The notes: generated by a model from the sequence alone, not told the origin. A stretch of DNA of 64,000 bases from Lysinibacillus agricola (GCF_016638705.1 NZ_CP067341.1:1057501-1121500), one strand, 5' to 3'. Shown: positions 8,925 through 18,215, numbered from the stretch's first letter. Made by a program: numbers and translations.

Positions 8925-10361
8925 ATGGAGCGTCGTAAGCAATTACGAAAGTATATTCAACGTGCAAAGACGAGTTTAACAGTAGAAAGAAGTATCCCTA
9001 TTGCACAGTACGGCTTGTTTTTGGCATTGCTTTCGAGTGCTTCACTTGTCCTCGTCTCAAGATTATTTGTATGGCCTTATTATCGCCAAGTAGCTCTTGC
9101 TGTCTTTATCGTTGGCATACTGGCAACAGGGCTGTTTATGTGGTGGAAGCGTACCAAAGAAAAGGAAGCATTGCATACACTGGATGGTTATTTTTCTCAC
9201 AATGAGCTTGTGACAGCCTTATCGTTCGAGGACGATAAGGACCCACTCGTTCAATCTCTACTAACGAAAGCGATAGAAAACGTTGAAAAGGTGTTTGCTG
9301 ATTTTAAGACTCGGAAGAAAAATATGTTCCGACCAAAAGCATTGATCGGATTATTTGGAACAGCTATCGTACTGGCAATCCTTTATATGTTCCCAGCAGC
9401 TACACAAATTGAAGCAATTGAGGTAGAAAAAGAAAAAACTGTCATCGAGGACGTGAAAAAGGAAGTTGCCAAATTAGAGAAGAAAGCAGAAACAAAAGAA
9501 GTGAAAGAGCAATTAAAAGAATTGCAAAATACGTTAAAAGAGGCAGAAACAGCTGAAGAGGCATTACGTGAAGTCGTGAAAAAGCAAAAAGAGCTTGCTT
9601 TAAAGGAACAGCAATTAAAAGATAAGCAAACTGCTAGTAAGGATGGCGCTTCTGACGAGAAAGGCTTATCGAAGGAAGAAGTGGGGCAATTGAAGGAGTT
9701 GGCCAAAATGCAGCAGGAGCTAACGCAAAATGCCAATGCTACTCAGACAGCTATGAGTAAACTTGGGAAACCCGTAAGCAATACTCTACAAAATGCTATT
9801 GCGAGTGCCAATAGTGCCAATAACAATCAGCAAAACAATACTAATTCAAATCAAAATCAAAATTCATCAGCGAATTCACAGCCAAGCAATCAGCAAGATC
9901 AAACAGGACAACAAGGCCAAACTAATTCCCAAACTAATTCCCAAAATAATTCACAACAAGCTAGTGGTAATGGCCAGGCACAAGGCTCTAATCAAAGCAA
10001 ACAACAAGGGCAAGGCAATGGTCAAGGAAATGGCCAAGGAAATGGTAATGGTTCAGGTCAAGGCAATGGTTCAGGTGGTCAAGGTGCAGGCACAGGGCAA
10101 GGCAGTCGCGATGTTTTAACGACACCAAATAGAATTGGTGGCTCTAGTCAGACTTCAGTTGATGGCGGAGCATTAGGAGAGGGCTCACATGTATCAGAGC
10201 AACAAGGAAATGGCCCCATTACGAAAGGTTCTATCCGCCCATATGAGGAAGTTATAGGTTCCTATAAAGATAGCTATTTAGAAAGCTCGGAGCGTTTACA
10301 ATTACCGAAGGATTTACAAAATGTCGTGCAATCTTATTTCACGTCAATTGAGTCTCAGTAG
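8925..10361 (+). CDS. Membrane protein with coiled coil and Q/N/G-rich low-complexity region
   Basis: A 478-residue protein. Two membrane helices occupy about residues 26-74 and a third is at about 138-156. Residues 165-245 are rich in K and E with heptad-like spacing and probably form a coiled coil. Residues 290-395 are low complexity, first N/Q/S, then G/Q/N in units such as GQGNGQGN. A more ordinary C-terminal segment follows (RPYEEVIGSYKDSYLESSERL), which probably carries the conserved role. The start is preceded by GAGGAGGAAA. It lies 12 bases from both neighbours in the operon. Homologues in related clusters exist as far as I know, but I cannot name a function. Confidence 0.78.
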   Translation: MERRKQLRKYIQRAKTSLTVERSIPIAQYGLFLALLSSASLVLVSRLFVWPYYRQVALAVFIVGILATGLFMWWKRTKEKEALHTLDGYFSHNELVTALSFEDDKDPLVQSLLTKAIENVEKVFADFKTRKKNMFRPKALIGLFGTAIVLAILYMFPAATQIEAIEVEKEKTVIEDVKKEVAKLEKKAETKEVKEQLKELQNTLKEAETAEEALREVVKKQKELALKEQQLKDKQTASKDGASDEKGLSKEEVGQLKELAKMQQELTQNANATQTAMSKLGKPVSNTLQNAIASANSANNNQQNNTNSNQNQNSSANSQPSNQQDQTGQQGQTNSQTNSQNNSQQASGNGQAQGSNQSKQQGQGNGQGNGQGNGNGSGQGNGSGGQGAGTGQGSRDVLTTPNRIGGSSQTSVDGGALGEGSHVSEQQGNGPITKGSIRPYEEVIGSYKDSYLESSERLQLPKDLQNVVQSYFTSIESQ

Positions 10362-10372
10362 GAGGAAAAGGA

Positions 10373-11368
10373 ATGGCATTTACAGAGCAACAATATGTTG
10401 AAATGAGTTCGAAATTACAACAAGTAAAGGAAGAAATTCATCGCTTTATCGTCGGACAAGAGGACGCCATTGATTATACATTATACGCAGTCCTTGCTGA
10501 TGGGCATGCATTATTAGAGGGCCTACCGGGTTTAGGGAAAACGATGTTAATCCGTACAATTTCTGAAGTACTAGATTTATCATTTTCGCGAATTCAATTT
10601 ACACCAGATTTAATGCCGGCGGATATTACAGGAACAAGTATGATTGAGCGCACAGCTGACGGCAAGCAGCAGTTTACGTTCCAGGCAGGTCCGATTTTTA
10701 GCCAAATGGTATTAGCGGATGAGATTAACCGAGCAACACCAAAAACACAAAGTGCACTGCTTGAAGCTATGGGTGAAAAAACTGTAACAATTTTGGGAGA
10801 TACAAAGAAGATGGCAAGACCATTCTTCGTGTTAGCAACACAAAACCCGATTGAGATGGAGGGAACATACCCTTTACCAGAAGCACAAATGGACCGTTTC
10901 CTATGCAAAATTCTTGTGCCGTATCCTGAGAAAAGTGAACTAATGGAAATTATGAAGCGTACAACAGGCGCTATGGAAATTGGTTTACAAAAAATCATGG
11001 ATACAGAAGCACTTATTGAAGCGCAGCAAATGGTGAAGGAAGTACTGGTTGCTGATGAAATGCTCGAATTTGCGACGGACCTTGTTGTGGCTACCCATCC
11101 TGAGAGAGTGGATGCCATTGATGAGGTCAAGCAATATGCCATGTATGGTAGCGGCCCTCGAGGTTTACAAAGTTTAATCAAATTAGCGAAGGCAAGGGCG
11201 CTTATGAATGGACGTTTCCACGTTTCTGTAGCAGATATTAAATCTGTGGCTAAGCCAGTGTTACGCCATCGTATGCTGTTGAATTATGAAGGGGAGGCTT
11301 CAGGTAAAACAGCAGACGATGTGATTGATATCATTTTAGAAAAAGTACAGCAAGGTGTTAGCAGGTGA
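10373..11368 (+). CDS. MoxR-family AAA+ ATPase
   Basis: A 331-residue MoxR ATPase. Walker A GLPGLGKT is at about residues 47-54, Walker B-type LADEINRA at about 110, the sensor region TQNPIEMEGTYPLPEAQMDR at about 157, and the C-terminal lid domain follows. MoxR proteins act as chaperones that, with von Willebrand A (VWA) domain partners, mature or insert client proteins, often metal enzymes or envelope proteins. Here the partners are encoded immediately downstream (DUF58 and two VWA proteins). AGGAGG precedes the ATG. The gene overlaps the DUF58 start by four bases. Confidence 0.93.
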   Translation: MAFTEQQYVEMSSKLQQVKEEIHRFIVGQEDAIDYTLYAVLADGHALLEGLPGLGKTMLIRTISEVLDLSFSRIQFTPDLMPADITGTSMIERTADGKQQFTFQAGPIFSQMVLADEINRATPKTQSALLEAMGEKTVTILGDTKKMARPFFVLATQNPIEMEGTYPLPEAQMDRFLCKILVPYPEKSELMEIMKRTTGAMEIGLQKIMDTEALIEAQQMVKEVLVADEMLEFATDLVVATHPERVDAIDEVKQYAMYGSGPRGLQSLIKLAKARALMNGRFHVSVADIKSVAKPVLRHRMLLNYEGEASGKTADDVIDIILEKVQQGVSR

Positions 11369-12240
11369 CACAAAAATTATTATTGCCCGAGGATTGGTTA
11401 GCGAAAATAAGTCGCTTCCAAGTGGCAACGGCCTCCAAATTACGTGGGCAGCACAAGGGCTCGCACCGTTCGCAACGCTTCGGGGCATCGCTCGATTTTT
11501 CAGATTTTCGTGAATATCATTTAGGTGATGATGTACGTCAGGTGGATTGGAACGTCTTCGCGAGAACGGATAAATACTTCATCAAACGTTTTTTAGATGA
11601 ACAAGAAATGCGCGTACACATTTTGTTAGATACAACGAAATCGATGGGCGATCAAGCAAAATGGACTTTTGCCCGGCAAATTGTCACCTCACTAGGGCTA
11701 ATGGTGCTCGGTCGCGATGATCGCTTATCATTTTCTTTTCTACAGGATGAGGTGAAACCACCGTTTCGTCGTAAAGGTGCCATGTATCGTCGCGCCTTTT
11801 TACAGGTAGTCACAGAGATTGAGCAAGCAACTTATACAAATAGCTTCGCACAGGGAGCTTTCAAAGCATTGCCTAAGGATAGTACCGTACTATTTATTGT
11901 GACGGACGGACTTGAGCCAATCGAGGAATGGGAGCAACTTTTAAAAAGGCTACCACGCTTTGCAGGGGATGTCCGTATTTTGCAAATAGTTACGCAAGAA
12001 GAAATAGCACCCGAATATACGGGCGATGTACGCTTACTTGATCGTGAAACGGGCAGAGATGTAAATGTTACGATGTCTTCTAAAGTTCTGGACACATATA
12101 TGGCAAGACGTGTATTACATGAAGAGGAATTTGAGGCAATTTGTCGGCGCTTCGGTGTTCGACAATTACAGCTTAAAGTAGAGGATGGATTGCAGCATGC
12201 CATCTTCCAACAATTATTAAAAGCACATTGGATTAGGTGA
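11365..12240 (+). CDS. DUF58 domain protein, VWA-like MoxR partner
   Basis: A 291-residue cytoplasmic protein with the DUF58 signature REYHLGDDVRQVDWNV at about residues 51-66 and a VWA-like segment with the MIDAS-like residues DTTKS at about 90-94. It starts at a GTG that overlaps the moxR stop (GTGA). MoxR and DUF58 genes are neighbours in many bacteria, and the pair is generally taken to work together, which the overlap supports here. It lacks membrane segments, unlike the next two genes. Confidence 0.9.
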   Translation: MTQKLLLPEDWLAKISRFQVATASKLRGQHKGSHRSQRFGASLDFSDFREYHLGDDVRQVDWNVFARTDKYFIKRFLDEQEMRVHILLDTTKSMGDQAKWTFARQIVTSLGLMVLGRDDRLSFSFLQDEVKPPFRRKGAMYRRAFLQVVTEIEQATYTNSFAQGAFKALPKDSTVLFIVTDGLEPIEEWEQLLKRLPRFAGDVRILQIVTQEEIAPEYTGDVRLLDRETGRDVNVTMSSKVLDTYMARRVLHEEEFEAICRRFGVRQLQLKVEDGLQHAIFQQLLKAHWIR

Positions 12241-12251
12241 GGTGAGCCGTA

Positions 12252-13997
12252 TTGGGCTTTAGTCAAATACTTTTTAGCTGGACGGCCATCATCCCGGTCA
12301 TTGTCCTTCTATATTATTTCTTTAGAAAAAAATATACCGATCAAACCGTATCCTCCACACTTTTCTGGTCGGAAATTATGCAAGAAACACGTGTATCACC
12401 ATACTTAAAACATTTACAAAAAAATGCACTGCTTTATTTGCAACTGCTAGCTCTTCTTATACTTGTACTGGCATTAATGAATCCTTACGTTAAAAAGTCG
12501 ACGATTGTTGGGGCGCAGACGATTTTCATTGTGGACACGTCTGCGACAATGTTAGCAGGGAAAGAGCAGTCAACATTTGACACACATAAAAAAGAAATGC
12601 TGTCATTGATCGATGAGCTTGATGGAAGACCTGTGACACTCATTACAACAGGCAATACGCCAAAAGCTATATTGCAGCAGGAAACGAATACAAAAGATAT
12701 TGAAAAAGCCATTCAACAGTTACACGTAACATATGAAACAGCTCAAATGAATAAAGGTTTAGATGTGGCACAGGCTTTTGTCGGTGATACACCAACATCT
12801 ATTTATGTCTTTACAGATGCGCTCGATAAAAAGCAACTACCGATGGAAAAAGATACGGTGAAGTGGATCGTAAAAGGGTCTGCAAAGGATTTAACAAATA
12901 TCGCAATGACACGTTTTGCTGCTACTACAGATGGACAGTCTGCAATGGCGCTTGTACAGTTACAAAATGATACGGACCAAGAGCAACATGTAACACTTTC
13001 GCTAGAAAATGCGGAGGGTAATGAGATAGTTGCTGAGAGTGTCACATTACCACCGAGTGAAGCTGTAACAAAAACATTTAAAGACCTACCGTTAGAAGAT
13101 ACGATGACTGCCAAGATAGATGCTAAGGACGATTACGCTGTTGATAATTCACAAACTGTATTGCTACAAACAGCTACTTCAAAAGTAGTCATCGATCAAA
13201 GTATGCATCAACTCATTCAAAAAGGCTTTCAAACGATTAATAGCAGTGTGAAAATTGTTCCGTCTCTACAAGTAGCTGACAGTCAGGATGCCACAGTGGT
13301 GACAAATCAAACGACGCTACTCGAAAAAATGGACAAGCCTATCGTATTATTTGGACGGGATGACGTTGAAAAGGTTGAAGCAACTGGAGGAGTCGGTACT
13401 ACAAGTGATGCATTGTTTGCGTTTAGTGAGTTAAAAGATATTTATGTCAGTGCTGTATATCCCGGATTCGATGACTATAAAACGATTGCATCAGTTGGAG
13501 ATCAGCCATTTATTCAACGTTCACCTGAAGGGGATATTGTCATATTAGCCGATATTGCCGATACAGATTGGCCGTTACACCCTTCATTCCCATTATTTCT
13601 ATGGAGTGCTGAACAGCAGCTTTCAGAATCAATTGATTCACTTGGTATTTTTACGCCAAATGAGCAACGAGCAGTTGCTTTAGCGCAGGGGGATTGGAGT
13701 GTGTATTCGCAGGAAGATGAGTTTTTATCGTCCATTACGAATGGTCTATTAACAGCTCCAATGAAGCCAGGAATTTATTCAGCTCGCTCAAATGATGAAG
13801 AAAAGCGCTTCATCGTGCAGCTTCAAGCGCAAGAGCGTGTCATTGAAAAAGGGACAAGCTATACGCTTGGAGAGCTTCAGGACAATGGTAAGGAAGAAAT
13901 ATCGAAAACTTCGTTCGTACCTTGGCTCATCCTCATTATTTTAGTATTACTTGTTTCAGAGTGGGAGGTGCAACGACGTCGTGGATTTACGAATTGA
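12252..13997 (+). CDS. BatA-like membrane protein with VWA domain
   Basis: A 581-residue protein with an N-terminal BatA-type region: a helix at about 8-24, FRKKYTDQTVSSTLFW, and a second helix at about 60-78. A VWA domain follows with MIDAS-like DTSAT at about 91-95. The middle contains further beta-rich segments, and a C-terminal helix is at about 556-570, ending in positive charges. The start is TTG at 12252, preceded by AGGTGAG at about 5-6 bases. It overlaps the next gene by 17 bases. Its place is consistent with an envelope partner of the MoxR ATPase. Confidence 0.85.
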   Translation: MGFSQILFSWTAIIPVIVLLYYFFRKKYTDQTVSSTLFWSEIMQETRVSPYLKHLQKNALLYLQLLALLILVLALMNPYVKKSTIVGAQTIFIVDTSATMLAGKEQSTFDTHKKEMLSLIDELDGRPVTLITTGNTPKAILQQETNTKDIEKAIQQLHVTYETAQMNKGLDVAQAFVGDTPTSIYVFTDALDKKQLPMEKDTVKWIVKGSAKDLTNIAMTRFAATTDGQSAMALVQLQNDTDQEQHVTLSLENAEGNEIVAESVTLPPSEAVTKTFKDLPLEDTMTAKIDAKDDYAVDNSQTVLLQTATSKVVIDQSMHQLIQKGFQTINSSVKIVPSLQVADSQDATVVTNQTTLLEKMDKPIVLFGRDDVEKVEATGGVGTTSDALFAFSELKDIYVSAVYPGFDDYKTIASVGDQPFIQRSPEGDIVILADIADTDWPLHPSFPLFLWSAEQQLSESIDSLGIFTPNEQRAVALAQGDWSVYSQEDEFLSSITNGLLTAPMKPGIYSARSNDEEKRFIVQLQAQERVIEKGTSYTLGELQDNGKEEISKTSFVPWLILIILVLLVSEWEVQRRRGFTN

Positions 13998-16578
13998 TAT
14001 GCCATTAGCATTGTTGCTTTTACTTCCGTTGCTTATGTATTTTGGATGGACCTATTGGCGTGAGCGTCAGCGACTAAAAAAGAGTCATATCGTCGTACTA
14101 GGTATTCGTATTGTGGCAGTAGGCTGTTTGGTTTTTGCACTTGCAGGGCCCTATATTTTATTGCCCGTAAAGGAAGAACAAGTATTATTTTTAGTTGACC
14201 GTTCTGCTTCAATGAATGGTACCGATGATGAGATGGCCAATTTTATAGCGGAAAGTTTACAGTCGAAAAATGATGAACAGCTTGCAGGGATTTATTCTTT
14301 TTCATCGACATTACAAATGGAAGCCATTTTATCGAATACTTTAAAGGAAGTGCCGAAGTTTACAACCATAAAAGCAACAGATCAAACAAATATTGAACAA
14401 AGCCTACAGCTCGCTTCAGGTATTGTAGATCCGAAAAAAGCAACACGACTTGTGCTCTTAACGGATGGCAATGAAACAAAAGGAGATGCCTTAGAATTTG
14501 CATTAAAGTTTAAAGGGTCGAATAGTAGTGTTGATGTAGTTCCATTTAGTCAACCTGTTACTAACGATGTATCACTGAAAAGCTTTGTAACCCCACAGGT
14601 TGCTTATGTAGGTGAACAGCAACAGTTAGTCACTGAGATTAATGCAACTGCAGCAGAACAAGGCGAGCTATTATTATACGAAAATGATAAGCTTATTCAT
14701 CGTGAGGCAGTGGAGCTTGCTGAAGGGTCAAATATTTTTACGTATAAACATGCCGCAACGGCTGAAGGACTTGTAAAATATGAAGCACTCGTGCAGGTTG
14801 ACCAAGATGCAATTTTTGAAAATAATAAATTAACGAGTGTCACGATGGTACAAAGTGAACCGCATTTATTAATTGTTAATGGCTATGACACGGCATCGCC
14901 AATCGCTGCAGCACTTGGCAGCCAATCAATTTCCTATGATGTTGTGGATGCTAACAGTTTGCCAAATGAACTTTCTAGTTATTTACAATACAATGCCATC
15001 ATTTTTGATAATGTACCAGGGCATTTAGTAGGCGAGGAAAAAATGAATGTTATTGAACAGGCAGTGAAAAATTTTGGTGTCGGGTTTACAATGGTTGGTG
15101 GCGAAAATAGCTTTGGCTTGGGCGGCTATTTTAAAACACCAATCGAAACTTTACTACCTGTTGAAATGGAGATTAAAGGTAAGGAACAATTACCGTCATT
15201 AGGACTTGTTATCGTGCTTGACCGCTCTGGAAGTATGCATGGAACGAAGCTAGAGCTCGCGAAGGAAGCGGCCGCTCGTTCAGTCGAAATGCTACGAGAT
15301 GAGGATACGCTCGGGTTTATTGCCTTTGATGATAAACCGTGGGAAATTATTGAGACAGGACCACTTGGCAATAAGGATGAAGCAGTAGATACCATTTTAT
15401 CTGTAACACCAGGGGGCGGCACTGAAATATATGGATCACTTGCTAAAGCTTATGAAAATCTAGCTGAATTAAAGCTACAGCGTAAGCATATTATTCTCTT
15501 AACGGATGGACAGTCACAGTCAGGTAATTATGAAGACTTAATCGCACAAGGAAAAGAGAATGGTATTACACTATCAACGGTTGCAATTGGTCAGGATGCA
15601 GATGCCAACTTACTTGAAGCACTTAGTGAAATGGGCAATGGGCGTTTCTACGATGTTGTTGATGAGCAGACAATCCCTTCTATTTTATCTCGTGAAACTG
15701 CCATGATTTCACGCACATATATTGAGGATAATCCATTCTATCCAACTATATATAATGCATCTGCATGGAATACATTATTTACGAATGGTGTACCTAAAAT
15801 GAATGCTTATATCGGTACAACAGCAAAGCAGGGAGCCTCTGTTATTGCAGAAAGCGAGAAGGAAGATCCAGTGCTAGCACAGTGGCAATATGGTCTTGGC
15901 AAGACATTCGCCTTTACTTCTGATTCGACAGGAAAATGGGCAGGGGACTGGGCAAGATGGCAAGAATGGGGCACATTTTGGCAAACGCTTATTTCACAAA
16001 TGCTACCAAGCTATAACGATGTTGCCTATGATGTACGTCTAGAGTCAGACGGCTCATTTGTCATCACTGATCCAACAAATGAAGCGGCGTTTTTAGATAT
16101 TGTTGCTGTTAATGAAGCCGGTGAAGAACTTGAAACACAGCTTGAAACAATGTCAGCGTCACAAGTGCGAGCAGTCGTACAAGCAGAGCCGGGACTAATC
16201 TTCTTCCGCATTGCCGATGAAGAACAGGCTATTTACCAAGCAGGCTTAAGTGTACCTTATAGTGCTGAATATGAATTACGCCCAGTCAATGAAAAACTAG
16301 TGGAAGAACTAACGAAGCAGACAGGCGGTTCCGTTTTGAAAGAGCCGAATGAAGTGTTCCGTGAATTTACTAAAAAAGGTGCGGAACGCCAAAATATTGC
16401 AACATGGCTCCTATTAGCAGGTATGCTACTATTCTTCATGGATATTACTATTCGACGCTTTGGTTGGGGCTTCCTAACAAGGCCGAAGAAACAAGAACAG
16501 CTTGTAGAGGAAAAACCAAAACAGGCAGAGGACACAAATGTTGCCCAGCTATTAAAGGGCATGAAAAAACGACCCTAA
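13981..16578 (+). CDS. Membrane protein with two VWA domains and an amidotransferase-like domain
   Basis: An 865-residue protein. The GTG at 13981 is preferred over the in-frame TTG at 13951 because GGGAGGTG lies 10 bases upstream and the first helix follows at once. Order: helices at about 6-18 and 37-57, VWA 1 with DRSAS at about 76, an amidotransferase-like segment at about 290-395 (FTMVGGENSFGLGGY), VWA 2 with a complete-looking MIDAS (DRSGS at about 412, then TPGGGTE and LLTDGQS), and a C-terminal helix near 815-832. The final 30 residues are charged. Two VWA domains flanking an amidotransferase fold are typical of the large glutamine amidotransferase-like VWA proteins in MoxR clusters. 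A strong terminator follows. Confidence 0.88.
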   Translation: MDLRIDMPLALLLLLPLLMYFGWTYWRERQRLKKSHIVVLGIRIVAVGCLVFALAGPYILLPVKEEQVLFLVDRSASMNGTDDEMANFIAESLQSKNDEQLAGIYSFSSTLQMEAILSNTLKEVPKFTTIKATDQTNIEQSLQLASGIVDPKKATRLVLLTDGNETKGDALEFALKFKGSNSSVDVVPFSQPVTNDVSLKSFVTPQVAYVGEQQQLVTEINATAAEQGELLLYENDKLIHREAVELAEGSNIFTYKHAATAEGLVKYEALVQVDQDAIFENNKLTSVTMVQSEPHLLIVNGYDTASPIAAALGSQSISYDVVDANSLPNELSSYLQYNAIIFDNVPGHLVGEEKMNVIEQAVKNFGVGFTMVGGENSFGLGGYFKTPIETLLPVEMEIKGKEQLPSLGLVIVLDRSGSMHGTKLELAKEAAARSVEMLRDEDTLGFIAFDDKPWEIIETGPLGNKDEAVDTILSVTPGGGTEIYGSLAKAYENLAELKLQRKHIILLTDGQSQSGNYEDLIAQGKENGITLSTVAIGQDADANLLEALSEMGNGRFYDVVDEQTIPSILSRETAMISRTYIEDNPFYPTIYNASAWNTLFTNGVPKMNAYIGTTAKQGASVIAESEKEDPVLAQWQYGLGKTFAFTSDSTGKWAGDWARWQEWGTFWQTLISQMLPSYNDVAYDVRLESDGSFVITDPTNEAAFLDIVAVNEAGEELETQLETMSASQVRAVVQAEPGLIFFRIADEEQAIYQAGLSVPYSAEYELRPVNEKLVEELTKQTGGSVLKEPNEVFREFTKKGAERQNIATWLLLAGMLLFFMDITIRRFGWGFLTRPKKQEQLVEEKPKQAEDTNVAQLLKGMKKRP

Positions 16579-16580
16579 CA

Positions 16581-16624
16581 AAAAACGATGGTGCATGCTT
16601 TATAGCAATGAGCCATCGTTTTTT
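16581..16624 (+). terminator. Terminator of the eight-gene operon
   Basis: AAAAACGATGG (16581-16591) pairs perfectly with CCATCGTTTTT (16613-16623), followed by more T. It starts two bases after the last stop of the operon. It can act on both strands. Confidence 0.9.
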
Positions 16625-16639
16625 GTCATTCTATTTGGC

Positions 16640-16975
16640 GGGCTATCATTGAGAGTTGGGAATGATATTTGTTAAAGCTTCTATCATGAATAATTAGTTG
16701 ATCTTCGTTCCGATTGGTCGACTCCTTGGGGATTAGCAATAGAGGAACGAAGGCTAAAAGCATCACGTCCTGTGATAACGCCTTCGTGACCAACATCGTG
16801 TTGTTGCTGTCGCTACGCTTTCGCACAGAAAAAAACGCACATTGCTGCCGCTACGTTAGCACTGCGCTTTCGGATAAAAAACATTTGTTGGCCCGAGACC
16901 CTGGAGCGAAGCGAAGCGGCTCATCGAACGCTCCCAGTCGGAACGGAAATCAACCCCACGTTATGTTGATGAGCT
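16640..16975 (+). repeat. Dispersed structured repeat, copy B
   Basis: The left end is decayed (GGCTATCATTGAGAGTTGGG), the centre has the intact hairpin ACGAAGGC...TCAC-GTCCT-GTGA...GCCTTCGT and then CCAACA-TCG-TGTTG, and the right end reads CAGTCGGAACGGAAATCAAC then CCCACGTTATGTTGATGAGC. The 36-bp module is present only in degenerate form (CTACGCTTTCGCACAG). It starts 15 bases after the operon terminator. Confidence 0.8.
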
Positions 16976-17068
16976 AATTTTAGATTGCTACTTTTATGAA
17001 ATTAGAGAATTTTTTTGTGATAGTGAAATTTTCCTTGTAAATAATATACACAAATGCAATAATGGATT

Positions 17069-17089
17069 ATAGTAATAAAATATTACTAT
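17069..17089. promoter_or_regulatory. Palindromic operator upstream of the MarR gene
   Basis: A perfect inverted repeat, ATAGTAATA-AAA-TATTACTAT, lies 34 bases before the MarR-type start. Its length and A+T character suit a MarR-family dimer, so autoregulation is inferred. The stretch is embedded in A+T-rich DNA, but a perfect 9-bp arm on each side is unlikely to be incidental. Confidence 0.65.
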
Positions 17090-17123
17090 CATTTTAAAGT
17101 ACTATGGATTTGGAGGATCTGAC

Positions 17124-17546
17124 ATGACCAATATAATGAATTCATTTGGTTTTCTAAGTTTTAAGCTAGCAGAGGCTCTAGAGGATAATCTCGAGAAATA
17201 TATTAGCGAAAAATTTCAAATGAAATCCAGAGAAGTCGGGATCATGATGGCAGTAAAAGAAAAAAAACTTAGCCAAATTCAAATAGGGCAGATATTAAAG
17301 TTGGATAAAAATAGTGTTCGCTTTTTTATCGATGGTCTAGAAGAAAGAAATTATGTTTATAGGGAGAAAAATCAAGAAAATAGAAGAGAGAATTTAATAT
17401 GCCTTACAGAACAAGGTGAAAGTATGGCAGAAGAATTATGGAAGACCCTTTCGATTTCTGAGAATGATGTTTTAAACGTACTTACATTGGAAGAAAAAGA
17501 ACAATTGAAAGGCATATTGACAAAAGTATATGAAAATCGTGCATAG
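17124..17546 (+). CDS. MarR-family transcriptional regulator
   Basis: A 140-residue protein with the MarR winged-helix core: LSQIQIGQILKLDKNSVRFF as the DNA-recognition part at about residues 50-70, and the wing region VYREKNQENRRENLICLTEQG at about 80-100 (positions given, family-typical). N- and C-terminal helices for dimerisation are present. GGAGGA lies 8 bases before the ATG. A palindromic operator candidate is at 17069. No drug pump or enzyme is adjacent; the next genes at 17892 and 18232 lie beyond a repeat, so its regulon is unknown. Confidence 0.85.
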   Translation: MTNIMNSFGFLSFKLAEALEDNLEKYISEKFQMKSREVGIMMAVKEKKLSQIQIGQILKLDKNSVRFFIDGLEERNYVYREKNQENRRENLICLTEQGESMAEELWKTLSISENDVLNVLTLEEKEQLKGILTKVYENRA

Positions 17547-17577
17547 GGTTTAACTTCTTTCAGCAACCTGCTGAAAT

Positions 17578-17860
17578 AGAGGAACTCAGTCTAAGAACGC
17601 CACGTCCTGTGGCAACGACTGAGTGACCAACTTCGTGTTGGCCTAAAGCCTCCGGCGGATGTCGCGGATTTGGAAATGAGTTCACATAGGATGTTAGCCT
17701 AAAATCATCGCATCCATGCGATAACAGCTAACTGACCTGCATCGGTAAAAACGCCACGTCCTGTGGCATTACCGAAATGACCAACATCGTGTCGGCCCTC
17801 ATGCAGGCCTAAGCACAAAGCCGAATCCGGACGCAATTATGCCGAGGCATAATTGATAAC
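17578..17860 (+). repeat. Dispersed structured repeat of second type, copy C, three hairpin modules
   Basis: Three successive copies of the same hairpin layout appear with different stem sequences: ACTCAGTC/GACTGAGT with inner GCCAC-GTCCT-GTGGC; GTTAGC/GCTAAC with inner CGC-ATCCAT-GCG; CGGTAA/TTACCG with inner GCCAC-GTCCT-GTGGC. Each is followed by TGACC. The 3' end has a perfect palindrome CAATTATGCC-GA-GGCATAATTG (17834-17855). The type shares the segment GGCCTAAAGCCTC and GATGTCGCGGATT with the copy at 51395. It fills the gap between the MarR gene and the NTF2-like gene. Confidence 0.75.
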
Positions 17861-17891
17861 CTTATCAATAAAAATGAAAGAGTGATGACAG

Positions 17892-18215
17892 ATGAAAGCA
17901 GTAGAGGTTATGAAGGAGTATTTAAAAAGAGCACAAGAAGAGGGTCAAGATTTATCTGATATGTATGCAGATCATGGGGAATTGAAAAATTTTAAAGGTG
18001 AAGTTTTTAAAGGAAGAAAAGAAATACAGAATTTTTACACGTCACCTATGCCGAAAGGGTTTAAATTAACTATTCAAAATATTGAAGGCGATGATATAAA
18101 ATGTAGTGCTATCGTTTCGACTACTTGGGATGGTTTGCCAAATCCAGTGATTTTGGAAGAAAGGCTAATTCTTGAAAATGAAAAAATAAAGTCGTTTACG
18201 ATGATCCCAAAATAA
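17892..18215 (+). CDS. NTF2-like (SnoaL/DUF4440-type) small protein
   Basis: A 107-residue protein with the pattern of a one-domain NTF2-like fold: an N-terminal helix (VEVMKEYLKRAQEEG), then YADHGELKNFKGEVFKGRKEIQNFYTS with the usual GRKEI motif, and beta strands ending in LILENEKIKSFTMIPK. Such proteins can be enzymes, binding proteins or orphan folds, and the catalytic residues cannot be judged here. The ATG follows AGAGTGATGACAG; the ribosome binding site is only moderate. The next gene (EVE) begins 16 bases later, so the two are probably cotranscribed. Confidence 0.65.
   Translation: MKAVEVMKEYLKRAQEEGQDLSDMYADHGELKNFKGEVFKGRKEIQNFYTSPMPKGFKLTIQNIEGDDIKCSAIVSTTWDGLPNPVILEERLILENEKIKSFTMIPK

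Noticed and set aside
10594..11181. 195-codon frame on the minus strand
   Set aside because: It lies wholly opposite the MoxR gene, is low in family features and lacks a ribosome binding site.
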